From an uncultured Rhodospirillaceae bacterium (GTDB taxonomy: Bacteria; Pseudomonadota; Alphaproteobacteria; UBA8366; GCA-2717185): DNA of 44,743 bases. The notes beneath the pieces were generated by a model. It worked only from the letters and a program-made list of their open reading frames with translations. It did not search any database and was not told the DNA's origin. Position 1 is the first letter of the stretch; each line of letters begins with the position of its first letter. The position numbers were made by a program, and so were the translations under genes. Below, piece by piece: positions 24,363-33,473 of this stretch. The DNA lies in contig CAJWOT010000004.1 in the NCBI GenBank assembly GCA_913044215.1, positions 1 to 44,743 on the forward strand. Reading direction: 5' to 3'.

Positions 24363-26042
24363 TTACTCCGCCGCCGCCTCGACGGCGTTCAATCCATAAA
24401 TTTCACGCGCGGCCTTGGCGCTGATGCGGCCGCAGGCCAGATCATCGCGAACCGCGGCGGGGTCGCGCAATTTCGGGTCGCCATAGCCACCACCGCCGGA
24501 AATCTCGATGACGAAGCGGTCGCCCTTGCGAACCTCGATATTGGTCGAGGCCGGGATGCGGATCGCCTCCCCGTCGCGATGGATGGTGAAGGCGGAAAAA
24601 CTGCCCTCATAGCCGCCTTCCAGGCTCCAGGGCGGCATATTGTGGCGGTCGCCATAGGTGCTGAGCAGCACGCCGTCCTTCAGGATCTCATAGGTCCGCC
24701 GCACGCCGAGCCCACCGCGCTGCCGCCCGGGCCCGCCTGTATCGGGTATCAGCGCGTATTCGGCGACCCGCACGAACCCGTTATCCATCTCGATCGCCTC
24801 GGTCGGCGTGTTGCCCGTATTGCTGAGCATCTGCGCCACCACTTCCGCGCCGTCATTGGCCGGGCCCGCGCCCATCCCGCCCATGACGATCTCGCAAAAC
24901 ATCTCGTAACCGTCTTCGCCCACGCGGCTCATGGTGATCGAATTGGTGGTGTCGGCGCCGGCGCAGGAGAACTGTTCTGGCGCCACCTCGGCGAGCGCCT
25001 TCTTGACCGCGGACGCGGTGCGGTAAGCCGCGTTCATGCGGCTCTGCACCGGCGCGGGGTGGTGCGGATCGACCAGCGAGCCATTGCGGGTGACCATCTT
25101 GATCGGCCGGTAGATGCCGTCATTGGTCGGCACACCGGAACCCGCGAGCTGGCCGAACACGGTCAGCACGGCGGACTCGGTCGAGGCCACCGGGTTATTG
25201 CAGGGCCAGGCGAGTTGGTCGTCGGTCTCCGACAGATCGACTAGCGCCTCGTCCCCGTCGATCACCACACGGGCACGGATGACCGGCTGCTCGCTGTTCA
25301 GGGTGCGGCCGTCCAGCTTGTCCTCACCGAAATACTCGCCATCCGGCAGGCCGGCGATGGTGGCCCGGATCATGCGCTCGGAATAGCTCTGCAGTTCCGC
25401 CATACATTCCGTCGCCAACGCCAGCCCGTGCCGCGCGAACAGCCCGTGCAGCAGATCGCGGCCGCGCATGACGGCAGAGATCTGGGCGTGGAAATCGCCG
25501 ATGATCGTCTCTGGCAGGCGAACATTGGCGGCGATGATTTGCTCCACCGGCCCGTCATTCAGGTCCTTCTCGGTGTCGATGCGCAGGGTCGGCAGGATCA
25601 GCCCTTCCTGATACAGCTCGGTCGCGTCCGCGTTCGAACCGGCGACCGCGCCGCCGAGCTCCAGATGGTGGCAAATGCTGCCGGTGAAGGCCGCCAACTT
25701 GCCCTCATGGAAAACCGGCATGATGAAGATGATGTCGTTCAGATGCTGGCCGTTCTGATAAGGGTTGTTGGTGATGAAGGCGTCGGTCGGGCCCAGGGTG
25801 GTCAGGTCGTGCTTTTCCTTGATGAAGGGCACAGCGGCGGCGAGCGAGTTCATATGGACGGGAATGGCTTCCGCCTGCGCCACCGTCCGAGCGTCCGCAT
25901 CCATGACGCAGGTCGAGCAGTCCTTCGCCTCGCGCACCAGCGAGGAATAGGCCGCACGCAGCATGATGTCCTGCATCTCCTGCGCAATGGATTTGAAGGC
26001 GCTGGAGACGACGTTGAAGTCGGCGGGATCGATCGCGGTCAT
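24363..26042 (-). CDS. hyuB: Hydantoinase B / oxoprolinase family protein (copy 1 of a tandem pair)
   Basis: Also 559 residues, with the same landmarks as its downstream copy: I-D-P-A-D-F-N-V-V-S-S-A-F-K-S, T-N-N-P-Y-Q-N-G-Q-H-L-N-D, G-S-I-C-H-H-L-E-L-G and the C-terminal I-S-G-G-G-G-Y-G-D-P. Differences are spread along the protein, so the duplication is not very recent. Its ATG overlaps the HyuA stop as ATGA, so A and this B copy are translationally coupled and probably form the primary complex; the second B may give an alternative partner. Confidence 0.92.
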   Translation of the reverse strand: MTAIDPADFNVVSSAFKSIAQEMQDIMLRAAYSSLVREAKDCSTCVMDADARTVAQAEAIPVHMNSLAAAVPFIKEKHDLTTLGPTDAFITNNPYQNGQHLNDIIFIMPVFHEGKLAAFTGSICHHLELGGAVAGSNADATELYQEGLILPTLRIDTEKDLNDGPVEQIIAANVRLPETIIGDFHAQISAVMRGRDLLHGLFARHGLALATECMAELQSYSERMIRATIAGLPDGEYFGEDKLDGRTLNSEQPVIRARVVIDGDEALVDLSETDDQLAWPCNNPVASTESAVLTVFGQLAGSGVPTNDGIYRPIKMVTRNGSLVDPHHPAPVQSRMNAAYRTASAVKKALAEVAPEQFSCAGADTTNSITMSRVGEDGYEMFCEIVMGGMGAGPANDGAEVVAQMLSNTGNTPTEAIEMDNGFVRVAEYALIPDTGGPGRQRGGLGVRRTYEILKDGVLLSTYGDRHNMPPWSLEGGYEGSFSAFTIHRDGEAIRIPASTNIEVRKGDRFVIEISGGGGYGDPKLRDPAAVRDDLACGRISAKAAREIYGLNAVEAAAE

Positions 26043-28087
26043 GCGTCCTCCTTGGACAGTTTGATCGCACCGTTGCCGACGACCTCGAAGCGCCAGCCCG
26101 GCGGCACCGGCGTGCTGGTCGTCGTCTCGACGATGATGGCGGGCCCTTCCGCGGCGAAGCCTTGCGGCAGCCCGTCGCGCTGATAGATCGCGTAGGAGCC
26201 GGTCAGGCCGGGCAGGCCGATATCGCGCGATCCCGTGCTTTCCGTCGCGCCCGTACCGGACACGTCATGCGATAGGGCCGGCCGCGGATGCTCGGCTGTC
26301 AGGCGGAAGGAGATCGCCTCGACGCGGCTGTTGCGGAAGGCGTGGTTGTATTGCTGTTCGTGCAGCTGATGGAACCGCTCGACCAGGCTCTCGACCCCGT
26401 CACGCGCGACATCGGCCGGGTCGATCGGCACGCGCAGCTCGTAGCCCTGGCCAACATAACGTGCATCGACCGCGAAGGTGAGGTTGAGGGCGTCGGCATC
26501 GTAGCCCAGCGCACCATATTCCGCCGCGGCGCGGCCGCGCAGATCGTCGATCCGTTCGGCGAAATCTTCCTTCGTCATCGTGTCCGTGCGCACCGCGCCG
26601 TCGGCCCGGACATAGTCGATGCGGACATCGGCGACCGCCAACCCGTACGCGGAGAAAATACCCGGATGCGGCGGCACAAGGATATTGTCCATCCCCATCT
26701 CGACCGCCAGCGGGCCGGCGATCAGCGCCCCGGCGCCGCCGCAGGGCAGCAGCGCGAACTGGCGCGGGTCGTAGCCGCGCTTGACGCTGACCCGGCGTAG
26801 CGCCTGCGCCATATTCACGATGGCGATGCGGTAGACCCGCTCCGCCAGCTCGATCGGCATCAGCTCCAGCCGGCCGCATAATTTTCCGGCAGCTTCTTCC
26901 GACAGTTTCGGGTTCAGCACGATCCCGCCCGGCAACTCGGCGCCCGCTTCGAGCAAACCGAGCAATAGCATGGCGTCGGTCAGGGTGAAGCCTTCGCCGC
27001 CATGGCCGTAGCAGGCAGGCCCCGGCACGGCGCCCGCACTCTGCGGCCCGACCTGCAGCATGCCGCCCGCATCGATATGGGCGATGCTGCCGCCGCCGGC
27101 ACCGATGGTCACAATGTCGGTCATCACCACGTTGAGCGGCAGCCCGTCGACGCTGAATTCCGCCGTACCCTTGACCGTCGTCTGCGGCATACCGCCCGTA
27201 ATCAGGCAGACATCACAGCTCGTGCCGCCGACATCGATGGAGATGACGTCGGAGATTCCGGTCGCCTGCGCCACTTCCGAGGCCGCGGTCACCGCCGCAG
27301 CCGGGCCGGAGACAAACATGTTGGCCGTACGCCGCCGCGCCGTTTCCAGCGGCACCGCCCCGCCATTCGACTGCATGATCAGCGGCGTGCCGTCGAAGCC
27401 AACCTCGCGCACCGAATCGCCGAAGCGGGTCAGGTACTTCTCCACCGCCGGACCGATATAGGCGTCGATAACCGCCGTGCTGGTACGCTCGTACTCGCGG
27501 TGCTCCGGCGCCACTTCGGAGGACAACGAAACCCTGACCTGGGGATGCTTGCGCGCGATGATCTCGCCGATCGCCTGCTCGTGCACCGGATTGGCGTAGG
27601 CGTGCAGCAGGCAGACCGCGATCGATTCGATGTCGTGCTTAGCGACAAGCGCGTCGATCAGCGCTTCCGCCGCCGCAGGATCGAGCGCAGTCACCACCTC
27701 GCCGTCCGCCCCCATGCGCTCATCGGCCTCGAAGACCTTGTCGCGGGTCAGCAGCGGTTCCGCCTTCTGGTAGAACATGTCGTAGACGACGGTCTTGTCC
27801 TGACGCTGGATGAACAGCACGTCGCGGAAGCCCTTGGTCGTAATCAGCGCCGTACGCGCGCCGCGCCGCTGGATCAACGCGTTGGCCGCGATGGTCGAAC
27901 CATGCAGCAGTTCCGAGACCGCACCACCCAAAACCCCCGCCGCGTCGATGATTTCACGCAGCCCGGTCACGGCAGCGACACTGGGGTCGCTTGGCGTCGA
28001 TGGCAGCTTGTGGACGCGCAGCCGACCGGCATCGTCGACCATGACCAGGTCGGTAAAGGTACCGCCGACCTCGATTCCTACGATCAC
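26039..28087 (-). CDS. hyuA: Hydantoinase A / oxoprolinase family protein
   Basis: A 682-residue ATP-binding subunit of the actin/Hsp70-like ASKHA fold. V-G-I-E-V-G-G-T-F-T-D-L at the N-terminus is the phosphate-1 loop, and I-S-I-D-V-G-G-T-S-C-D-V near residue 290 is phosphate-2. I-G-A-G-G-G-S-I-A follows. With HyuB it hydrolyses ATP to drive amide-ring opening. The GTG start at 28085-28087 is chosen because AGGAG lies 8 nt upstream and the protein then begins V-I-V-G-I-E-V-G-G; an ATG 60 nt earlier adds non-family residues. It is the first gene of an A-B-B operon and follows the WD40 gene by about 60 nt. Confidence 0.92.
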   Translation of the reverse strand: MIVGIEVGGTFTDLVMVDDAGRLRVHKLPSTPSDPSVAAVTGLREIIDAAGVLGGAVSELLHGSTIAANALIQRRGARTALITTKGFRDVLFIQRQDKTVVYDMFYQKAEPLLTRDKVFEADERMGADGEVVTALDPAAAEALIDALVAKHDIESIAVCLLHAYANPVHEQAIGEIIARKHPQVRVSLSSEVAPEHREYERTSTAVIDAYIGPAVEKYLTRFGDSVREVGFDGTPLIMQSNGGAVPLETARRRTANMFVSGPAAAVTAASEVAQATGISDVISIDVGGTSCDVCLITGGMPQTTVKGTAEFSVDGLPLNVVMTDIVTIGAGGGSIAHIDAGGMLQVGPQSAGAVPGPACYGHGGEGFTLTDAMLLLGLLEAGAELPGGIVLNPKLSEEAAGKLCGRLELMPIELAERVYRIAIVNMAQALRRVSVKRGYDPRQFALLPCGGAGALIAGPLAVEMGMDNILVPPHPGIFSAYGLAVADVRIDYVRADGAVRTDTMTKEDFAERIDDLRGRAAAEYGALGYDADALNLTFAVDARYVGQGYELRVPIDPADVARDGVESLVERFHQLHEQQYNHAFRNSRVEAISFRLTAEHPRPALSHDVSGTGATESTGSRDIGLPGLTGSYAIYQRDGLPQGFAAEGPAIIVETTTSTPVPPGWRFEVVGNGAIKLSKEDA

Positions 28088-28147
28088 GTTGTAAACTCCT
28101 GAATTCCTGAGGAGGCCGAGTGTCGCGATTAGCGCCCGGCTTGGCAA

Positions 28148-30067
28148 CTATCGCGTGGTGTTGGCGACCCGGGTCAGCTCCTTGCGCTGTGCCCGCGTCA
28201 ATTCGCGCGGCAGCACCTCTTTCAGATGCACGGCAATTTCGGCCAGGGTCGGGAAGATCGTGTAGAGCCGCACCGGCCCATTTCCGGAGAGCGTTGCCAA
28301 CCTGGTTCCCGTCGGATCGACCAGCACCGATTTTGGTCCGTCGAAACGCCCGGACAGCATCGCCAACGTCCAGCCGCTGGTCACATCGACAATCCGGGCC
28401 TTGCCTTGCGCATCGATTTCGACGGACAGCACACCCGATGCCGCGCTCGCCTCGAGCTCGTTAACCTTGTAGCGGTGTTCGGTTTCGAGGTTCCAAACTT
28501 CGATTTCGCCCATTCCGGTCGACGTCGCGAGATGGCTCGGCCCGTTGAATTGCAGCAGGCTGCCCCCGTCCGCGATCGGCAGCCGGGTCGCGGAAATCCC
28601 GTCATGCGTTCGCCACAGCCGCGCGGTACCGTCCGCCGAAGCGGTCAGGATGGTCTCGCCATCCGGGCTGAAGGCGGCAGTGTAGACCTGGTTGGCATGT
28701 CCCGCCAGAACGCTGAGCGCAGCGCCGGTCGCCGCGTCCCAAACTCGCGCCGTCCGGTCGCCGCCCGCCGTCACGATGTAGCGGCTGTCCTTGCTGAACG
28801 ACGCACCGTTGACCTCGCCCTCATGACCGTCCAGCACCGCGACCGCCGTCCCGCTTCCCGCGTCCCACAGCCGCGCCGCGTTGTCGCCCCAGGCGGCGGT
28901 GATCACCCGGCTGCCGTCCGGACTGAAATAGGCGGCGGTGACATAGCGGTCGTGGCCGCTCAGCACCGCTATAGTCGTGCCCGTCGCCGCATCCCACAGC
29001 CGCGCCGACCCGTCCGCCGACGCGGTCGCGACGCGGCTGCCGTCTGGGCTGAAAGCGGCGACGCGGACCTCCCGCGTATGACCGCGCAGGATAAGGATTT
29101 CCGCGCCCGTCGCCGCATCCCAGATTCGCGCGGTGCCGTCGCGCGAAGCGGTGACCACGCGGCTGCCGTCGGCGCTGAAGGTGGCGGAACGGATCAGCGC
29201 ATCATGCCCTTTAAGCTCTGCGACAGTGGCAGCATCCGCCACGTCCCAGACACGCGCCGTATTGTCATAGGAGGCGGTCAGCATGCGGCGGCCATCCGGA
29301 CTAAAGGCCGCGGCGTTGACCTCTCCGCGATGGCCTTTCAGCACCGCTACCGTGTCGCCGGTCGTCACGTCCCACAGTCGCGCCGTTTTGTCGAAGGACA
29401 CGGTCATCACCCGCTTTCCATCATGGCTGAAAGCGGCCGACCAAACCTCCGCTTCGTGCCCGTCGAGCTTCGCGATCTCCTTTCCCGTCGCCACATCCCA
29501 AAGCCGCGCCGTCTGGTCCGACGACGCAGTCACCGCCATCGTCCCCGCCGCGTTGAACGCCGCCAGCCGTACGAACTTGCCGTGCCCGCGCAGCACGGAC
29601 ATCTCGTGGCGCTGCAAATAGACATCGTACAGCACCGGCAGCGCCGCCGCGGCGACATCGGGCGATACCGCACCGCCGTCGTCCGGCAAGGCGGCCAGCG
29701 CCAACAAGCCGCCCGTCACCAAATCGTGTTCAGCGACCCGTTCGCGCGCCAGATCGAGCAGGATGTTTGCCGGAGGCAGCCGGAATGCGCCCTGCGGCGC
29801 CGGGATGATCGGCGCGACCGGCGCCGCAGTCACCGCTTCTGGGTCCTCGCGCGCTTGCACCACCTCCACCGGTCCGGCCTTGCGTTTTTTCTCCGCGGCG
29901 CGGGTCCAGGATTTCGGCTGCAATCCGGCGCGGATCGCCGCATCGGACAGCATGCCGACGCCGTACAAGCCTAGCAGGCCGACAAGGACCGCGCCGACGA
30001 TCAGAAACAACAGCTGTCGCTTCGCCCTCTTGGCTTCCGGTTCCTCGGTCTCAGCGTCGATCGCCAT
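28148..30067 (-). CDS. Membrane-anchored WD40-repeat protein
   Basis: A 639-residue protein with an acidic/basic cytoplasmic start, one membrane segment (about residues 18-40, L-L-F-L-I-V-G-A-V-L-V-G-L-L-G-L), a low-complexity linker rich in Ala, Pro and Val (about 65-100), a short helical domain (100-155), and then at least eight WD40 units from about residue 158 to 490. Each unit has a G-H near its start and ends in L-W-D, V-W-D or I-W-D (the last L-W-R), spaced about 42 residues. Further degenerate blades may follow. The propeller would sit in the periplasm if the N-terminus is inside. Its job is unknown; scaffold or sensor roles are usual. No kinase, NTPase or peptidase domain is attached. 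Confidence 0.9.
   Translation of the reverse strand: MAIDAETEEPEAKRAKRQLLFLIVGAVLVGLLGLYGVGMLSDAAIRAGLQPKSWTRAAEKKRKAGPVEVVQAREDPEAVTAAPVAPIIPAPQGAFRLPPANILLDLARERVAEHDLVTGGLLALAALPDDGGAVSPDVAAAALPVLYDVYLQRHEMSVLRGHGKFVRLAAFNAAGTMAVTASSDQTARLWDVATGKEIAKLDGHEAEVWSAAFSHDGKRVMTVSFDKTARLWDVTTGDTVAVLKGHRGEVNAAAFSPDGRRMLTASYDNTARVWDVADAATVAELKGHDALIRSATFSADGSRVVTASRDGTARIWDAATGAEILILRGHTREVRVAAFSPDGSRVATASADGSARLWDAATGTTIAVLSGHDRYVTAAYFSPDGSRVITAAWGDNAARLWDAGSGTAVAVLDGHEGEVNGASFSKDSRYIVTAGGDRTARVWDAATGAALSVLAGHANQVYTAAFSPDGETILTASADGTARLWRTHDGISATRLPIADGGSLLQFNGPSHLATSTGMGEIEVWNLETEHRYKVNELEASAASGVLSVEIDAQGKARIVDVTSGWTLAMLSGRFDGPKSVLVDPTGTRLATLSGNGPVRLYTIFPTLAEIAVHLKEVLPRELTRAQRKELTRVANTTR
28616..29590 (-). 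repeat. Direct repeats of about 126 bp encoding WD40 units
   Basis: Eight consecutive units, recognisable in DNA by recurring blocks such as GGGCTGAA-GCGGC and GTCGCCGCATCCCA, each about 126 bp. Neighbouring units are similar enough at DNA level to allow unequal recombination, so copy number may vary between strains. Confidence 0.75.
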
Positions 30068-30088
30068 CGAGCGTCTGCCGCCCCATTA

Positions 30089-30415
30089 TTACGGATTAAC
30101 GGGATATAAGCCTGGACTAGCCCCATCGCAACGCCGCCGCTTGGCTCCGGCCGCGACGGCGCGCTCTGGTTTGACCGGAACCTTGAGCCGCATAAACGAA
30201 ATAGCACCATGACCGATCTTGACCGGCCCCGTGACGATATTAACGACATTCTCGAAATCATCCATGAAGGCATAGGACCGACAGACATAACCAACGCCGA
30301 AAGGTGCGGCGCCCTTCAACGCTAGCGTCAGATCGAAAGCGAAACGCTGCCGGTCAGGATACATGACAAATTGGCCGAAGCCGCGATGAACATTCCGGAT
30401 CAATTTGCTATGCAC
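30089..30415 (-). CDS. Doubtful hypothetical protein
   Basis: An open frame of 108 codons with a GTG start at 30415. It includes F-V-M-Y-P-D-R-Q-R-F-A-F-D-L-T-L-A-L and Y-A-F-M-D-D-F-E-N-V-V-N-I-V, which look protein-like, but the C-terminal 30 residues are basic and unstructured, and there is no clear ribosome binding site. I recognise no family. It may be a fragment of an older gene ending in the 30068-30631 gap. Confidence 0.3.
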   Translation of the reverse strand: MHSKLIRNVHRGFGQFVMYPDRQRFAFDLTLALKGAAPFGVGYVCRSYAFMDDFENVVNIVTGPVKIGHGAISFMRLKVPVKPERAVAAGAKRRRCDGASPGLYPVNP

Positions 30416-30631
30416 TTTTTAAATCCGACCAAAGGCTCACCTATCGGAAATTCTGCGAGTAGCGCGCCTTTTTGATGCAGGGCTTGAACGGCGATTGCTG
30501 AGATCACGCGTAGGCCGGCACCTGGTAAGTCATCTGGACGGGACCTTGCTTTCTATCGCGACGCCGTTTGCACCGCCTTCCGCACATGGTACGAATTATG
30601 CAAAGTAATTCGAAGGATGGGAGAACCTTAA
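30416..30631. other. Non-coding region upstream of the glyoxalase gene
   Basis: About 215 bases with no supported gene, more AT-rich than average. It should contain the promoter of the glyoxalase I gene, whose ribosome binding site GGGAG lies 8 nt before the ATG. No clear palindrome or terminator is visible. Confidence 0.45.
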
Positions 30632-31072
30632 ATGCGTTATTTACACACTATGGTCCGTGTCTCGAATCTCGACGAGACCTTGAATTTTTTCTGCAACTTA
30701 CTGGGCATGGTCGAAACACGCCGGACGGAAAGCGAGAAAGGCCGCTACACCAATATTTTTCTGGCGGCCTCAAAGGACGAGCAAGCAGCCAAGACCAACA
30801 AGGCGCCGGTCGTTGAACTGACCTACAATTGGGACCCAGAGGATTACGCCGGTGGCCGGAACTTTGGGCACCTAGCCTTTGAGGTTGAAGACATTTACGA
30901 CACTTGCCAGAAACTGATGGATAATGGCGTGACCATCAACCGGCCGCCCCGTGACGGCTACATGGCCTTTATTCGCACACCGGACAATATCTCAATTGAG
31001 TTGCTGCAGGCTGGTGGCCCGAAGGACGCGCAGGAACCCTGGGCCTCAATGGAGAATACTGGCAGCTGGTAG
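30632..31072 (+). CDS. gloA: Glyoxalase I (lactoylglutathione lyase)
   Basis: A 146-residue VOC protein beginning M-R-Y-L-H-T-M-V-R-V. The four metal ligands of the GloA type are in place: His-5, the Glu of P-V-V-E-L-T-Y-N, the His of N-F-G-H-L-A-F-E-V and the Glu of I-S-I-E-L-L-Q. N-L-L-G-M and G-Y-M-A-F-I-R-T-P-D are typical. It isomerises the hemithioacetal of methylglyoxal and glutathione to S-lactoylglutathione in the cytoplasm. With the nearby GST it shows that glutathione is used. It stands alone and converges on an MFS gene. Confidence 0.92.
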   Translation: MRYLHTMVRVSNLDETLNFFCNLLGMVETRRTESEKGRYTNIFLAASKDEQAAKTNKAPVVELTYNWDPEDYAGGRNFGHLAFEVEDIYDTCQKLMDNGVTINRPPRDGYMAFIRTPDNISIELLQAGGPKDAQEPWASMENTGSW

Positions 31073-31090
31073 TTACTGCCGCTCTCTTGT

Positions 31091-32281
31091 TTATTCTTGG
31101 GCGAGCCGCGCTTGCGGCGCCTCTCGAATCGGCCAGTGCAATGCCGTAGCCAAGAGACCCACTACGGCCGCCGCAAGCCACATCAGATCGTAGGTCCCAG
31201 TAACGTCATAAATGTAGCCACCCACCCAGGCGCCTGCAAAGCTGCCGAACTGGTGGCTCATCATGACCACGCCGAACAGCATCGAAAAATAGCGTGTGCC
31301 GAAGATCTGCGCGACAATACCACTGGTTAGCGGCACCGTGGCGAGCCAGAGCAGACCCATACAGATGCCAAAAATGATCGCGGTTACACCGTTGATCGGC
31401 ACGATTAGCATCATACCCGTCACGACGGCGCGCGCAGCGTAAATCAAGCACAGCAAGTTCTTCTTGCTAAACCGATCTCCCAGCGCACCGAAGATATAGG
31501 CGCCTGCAACGTTGAACAGACCTATCATTGCCAGCGCGTTGGCCGCAAAAGTCGGCGACACATCATTATCGACCAGGAAGGCGGGCAAATGGGTTGCGAT
31601 GAAGGTGACGTGAAATCCGCAAACGAAAAATCCCGCCGTTAGCAGCAGATAGCCGGAATGGCCCCCTGCTTCGTCGATAGCTTCGCGGAGCGACTGTTTC
31701 TGCCCCTTAGCAGGCACCAGCGGAGCACTGCCCAACCCGAATGCGACGAATGGCACCAGGACAATGAGCAGCGACAAATAGAGAAACGCGTCCCGCCAGC
31801 CGACAGCATCAAGAAGAAATTGTGCGCCGGGCACGAACAGGAACATACCGAGCGACGAGGATGCGATAATCGTTCCGAATACGACACTGCGCCGGTTCTC
31901 CGGAACGGCCTTACCGACTACGCCCAGGACAAGCACCTGGGTCGGGCCGCTAAGCCCCAAACCGACGGCAAGGCTGAGACCCAGTCCCAGATCGGTTGCC
32001 GACGTAGCGATACTGGCCAGCCAAAGGCCGAGCGCGTACAAAGCAGCGCCGGCAATAATCATCCGGATTGCGCCGAACCGGTCTGCCATCATTCCCACGA
32101 TCGGTTGGGAAACGCCATATATCAGAGCCTGCGCTGCGATCACGAGGCCGAACATTTCGCGACCGATCTCCAAGTCCAGCGACACGGGGCGCAGGAACAC
32201 GCCAAAGGACTGCCGCAGCCCACCGCAGATCAAGACGATCAGCACGCCGCAAAAGATCATAAAACAGACGCGGCCGGTCAT
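31091..32281 (-). CDS. MFS transporter
   Basis: A 396-residue major facilitator with about twelve hydrophobic segments. The first loop carries G-M-M-A-D-R-F-G, the A-type motif between helices 2 and 3, and F-G-A-L-G-D-R-F-S-K-K sits at the matching place in the second half. The style (F-G-V-F-L-R-P-V-S at the first helix) matches monocarboxylate/oxalate-formate-antiporter-like members. A related transporter is at 40976-42175. It likely moves a small carboxylate; the direction is unknown. It is divergent from the TauD gene at 32640. Confidence 0.88.
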   Translation of the reverse strand: MTGRVCFMIFCGVLIVLICGGLRQSFGVFLRPVSLDLEIGREMFGLVIAAQALIYGVSQPIVGMMADRFGAIRMIIAGAALYALGLWLASIATSATDLGLGLSLAVGLGLSGPTQVLVLGVVGKAVPENRRSVVFGTIIASSSLGMFLFVPGAQFLLDAVGWRDAFLYLSLLIVLVPFVAFGLGSAPLVPAKGQKQSLREAIDEAGGHSGYLLLTAGFFVCGFHVTFIATHLPAFLVDNDVSPTFAANALAMIGLFNVAGAYIFGALGDRFSKKNLLCLIYAARAVVTGMMLIVPINGVTAIIFGICMGLLWLATVPLTSGIVAQIFGTRYFSMLFGVVMMSHQFGSFAGAWVGGYIYDVTGTYDLMWLAAAVVGLLATALHWPIREAPQARLAQE

Positions 32282-32477
32282 GGGGCGGCCGCGCCAAAGC
32301 CCGAATCAAAGTTAAAGGATGGCATGATGTTTAAGTTAAGATGATGTTCCGCCAGGGTTAACGGTCATAGCCCAGTATGTCCAGCCCTGACAAAGCCGAC
32401 TGTTAAAACTTGTCTGTCGAAGCAGCCTTCCGCACGCATCCCGCGCGCCCTTCTCAAAGGGATAGGGAGAACCATTT

Positions 32478-32493
32478 GATACGAAACCGTATC
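32478..32493. promoter_or_regulatory. Perfect palindrome in a divergent intergenic region
   Basis: GATACG-AAAC-CGTATC is a perfect 6-bp inverted repeat with a 4-nt centre, in the 358-nt gap between divergent MFS and TauD genes. It is about 150 nt upstream of the TauD start and about 200 nt upstream of the MFS start. The size fits a dimeric regulator (TetR, LacI or GntR type). No regulator gene is adjacent. Confidence 0.45.
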
Positions 32494-32639
32494 TTCTTCA
32501 CCCTTTAGAGGGAGGATAGAGGAGGAGATGGATGCGGACGGCAGCGAAAGGGGAGGTAGCTAAATTTGCAACTCAAGATTAGCTATTTGAACGCAACCGC
32601 CTGGCGCGCAAAGATAGGAGTACGTATAGGAGGACGGCG

Positions 32640-33473
32640 GTGAAAGATAGCTCTAACCTGCCCAAGAACATGACAGTGATCCCGACCGGTGCCGCTCTGG
32701 GCGCGGAGATCACCGGACTGGACCTTAGCCGGCCCCTGCCCGCCGAGAAGATAGCGGCCGTGCGCGAGGCAGTGTTGGAACATGGTGTAGTCTTCTTCCG
32801 CAACCAATCTCTCGACGACGCGGCCCAAGTCGCTTTCACGCGTTATTTCGGACCAGCCTCAGTACATATCCGGGACAATCAGCCGGATCGACCAACCGAT
32901 GAGATCATGGTGGTCTCTAATGTGCGGGAACACGGCAAGCCGATCGGTTCGCTCGGTCATGGCGAAATCCGGTTCCATTCGGACCTTTCCTATATGTCGC
33001 ACCCGGGCACGTTCTCGGTCCTATACGCCGTAGAAATTCCGGAGGCGGGCGGCACGACATCCTGGTGCAACAACAACGCCGCCTATGACGGGCTGGACGA
33101 CACGATGAAGGCGCGGCTGGCGGGGTTAAGAGCGCTCCATTTGCATTTCCGACCAGAACAGAATCCGGACCCTGCCGTCGACCACCCTATCGTCTGCACC
33201 CATCCGGAAACCAACCTCAAAACACTTTTCGTCAGCCCTTATTTCGCCAAATCCGTTGTCGGCATGAGTGAAGATGAAGGCCGGGCACTGCTTGAAACAT
33301 TATTCGCGCATCAGACCCAGGACGAATACATTTGGGCGCACGAATGGAGGGTCGGCGATTTGGTCATATGGGATAATCGCGCGACGATGCACCGCCGAGA
33401 GCCTTTCCAAGACTCCCAGCGACGAATCCTAAAACGCACCCAAATCTTCAGCGAGTCCCGGCCAGTCGGCTAA
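32640..33473 (+). CDS. TauD/TfdA-family Fe(II)/2-oxoglutarate dioxygenase
   Basis: A 277-residue dioxygenase starting at GTG with AGGAGG just upstream. T-G-A-A-L-G-A-E-I-T-G-L-D-L and V-L-E-H-G-V-V-F-F-R open the fold. The iron ligands are H-S-D in R-F-H-S-D-L-S-Y-M near residue 118 and the His of R-A-T-M-H-R-R; the Arg of R-R-I-L-K-R-T binds 2-oxoglutarate. The length is the TauD standard. It is a distant paralogue of the enzyme at 12839-13783. It converges on, and overlaps by 4 nt, an amidohydrolase gene. Confidence 0.92.
   Translation: MKDSSNLPKNMTVIPTGAALGAEITGLDLSRPLPAEKIAAVREAVLEHGVVFFRNQSLDDAAQVAFTRYFGPASVHIRDNQPDRPTDEIMVVSNVREHGKPIGSLGHGEIRFHSDLSYMSHPGTFSVLYAVEIPEAGGTTSWCNNNAAYDGLDDTMKARLAGLRALHLHFRPEQNPDPAVDHPIVCTHPETNLKTLFVSPYFAKSVVGMSEDEGRALLETLFAHQTQDEYIWAHEWRVGDLVIWDNRATMHRREPFQDSQRRILKRTQIFSESRPVG

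Noticed and set aside
28616-29590. Regularly spaced repeats as a possible CRISPR array
   Set aside because: The repeats are about 126 bp, in frame, and encode WD40 units.
28226-29974. Long plus-strand open frame of 582 codons opposite the WD40 gene
   Set aside because: It is antisense to clear WD40 repeats, rich in Arg, and has no family signature; it is a by-product of GC-rich repeated codons.
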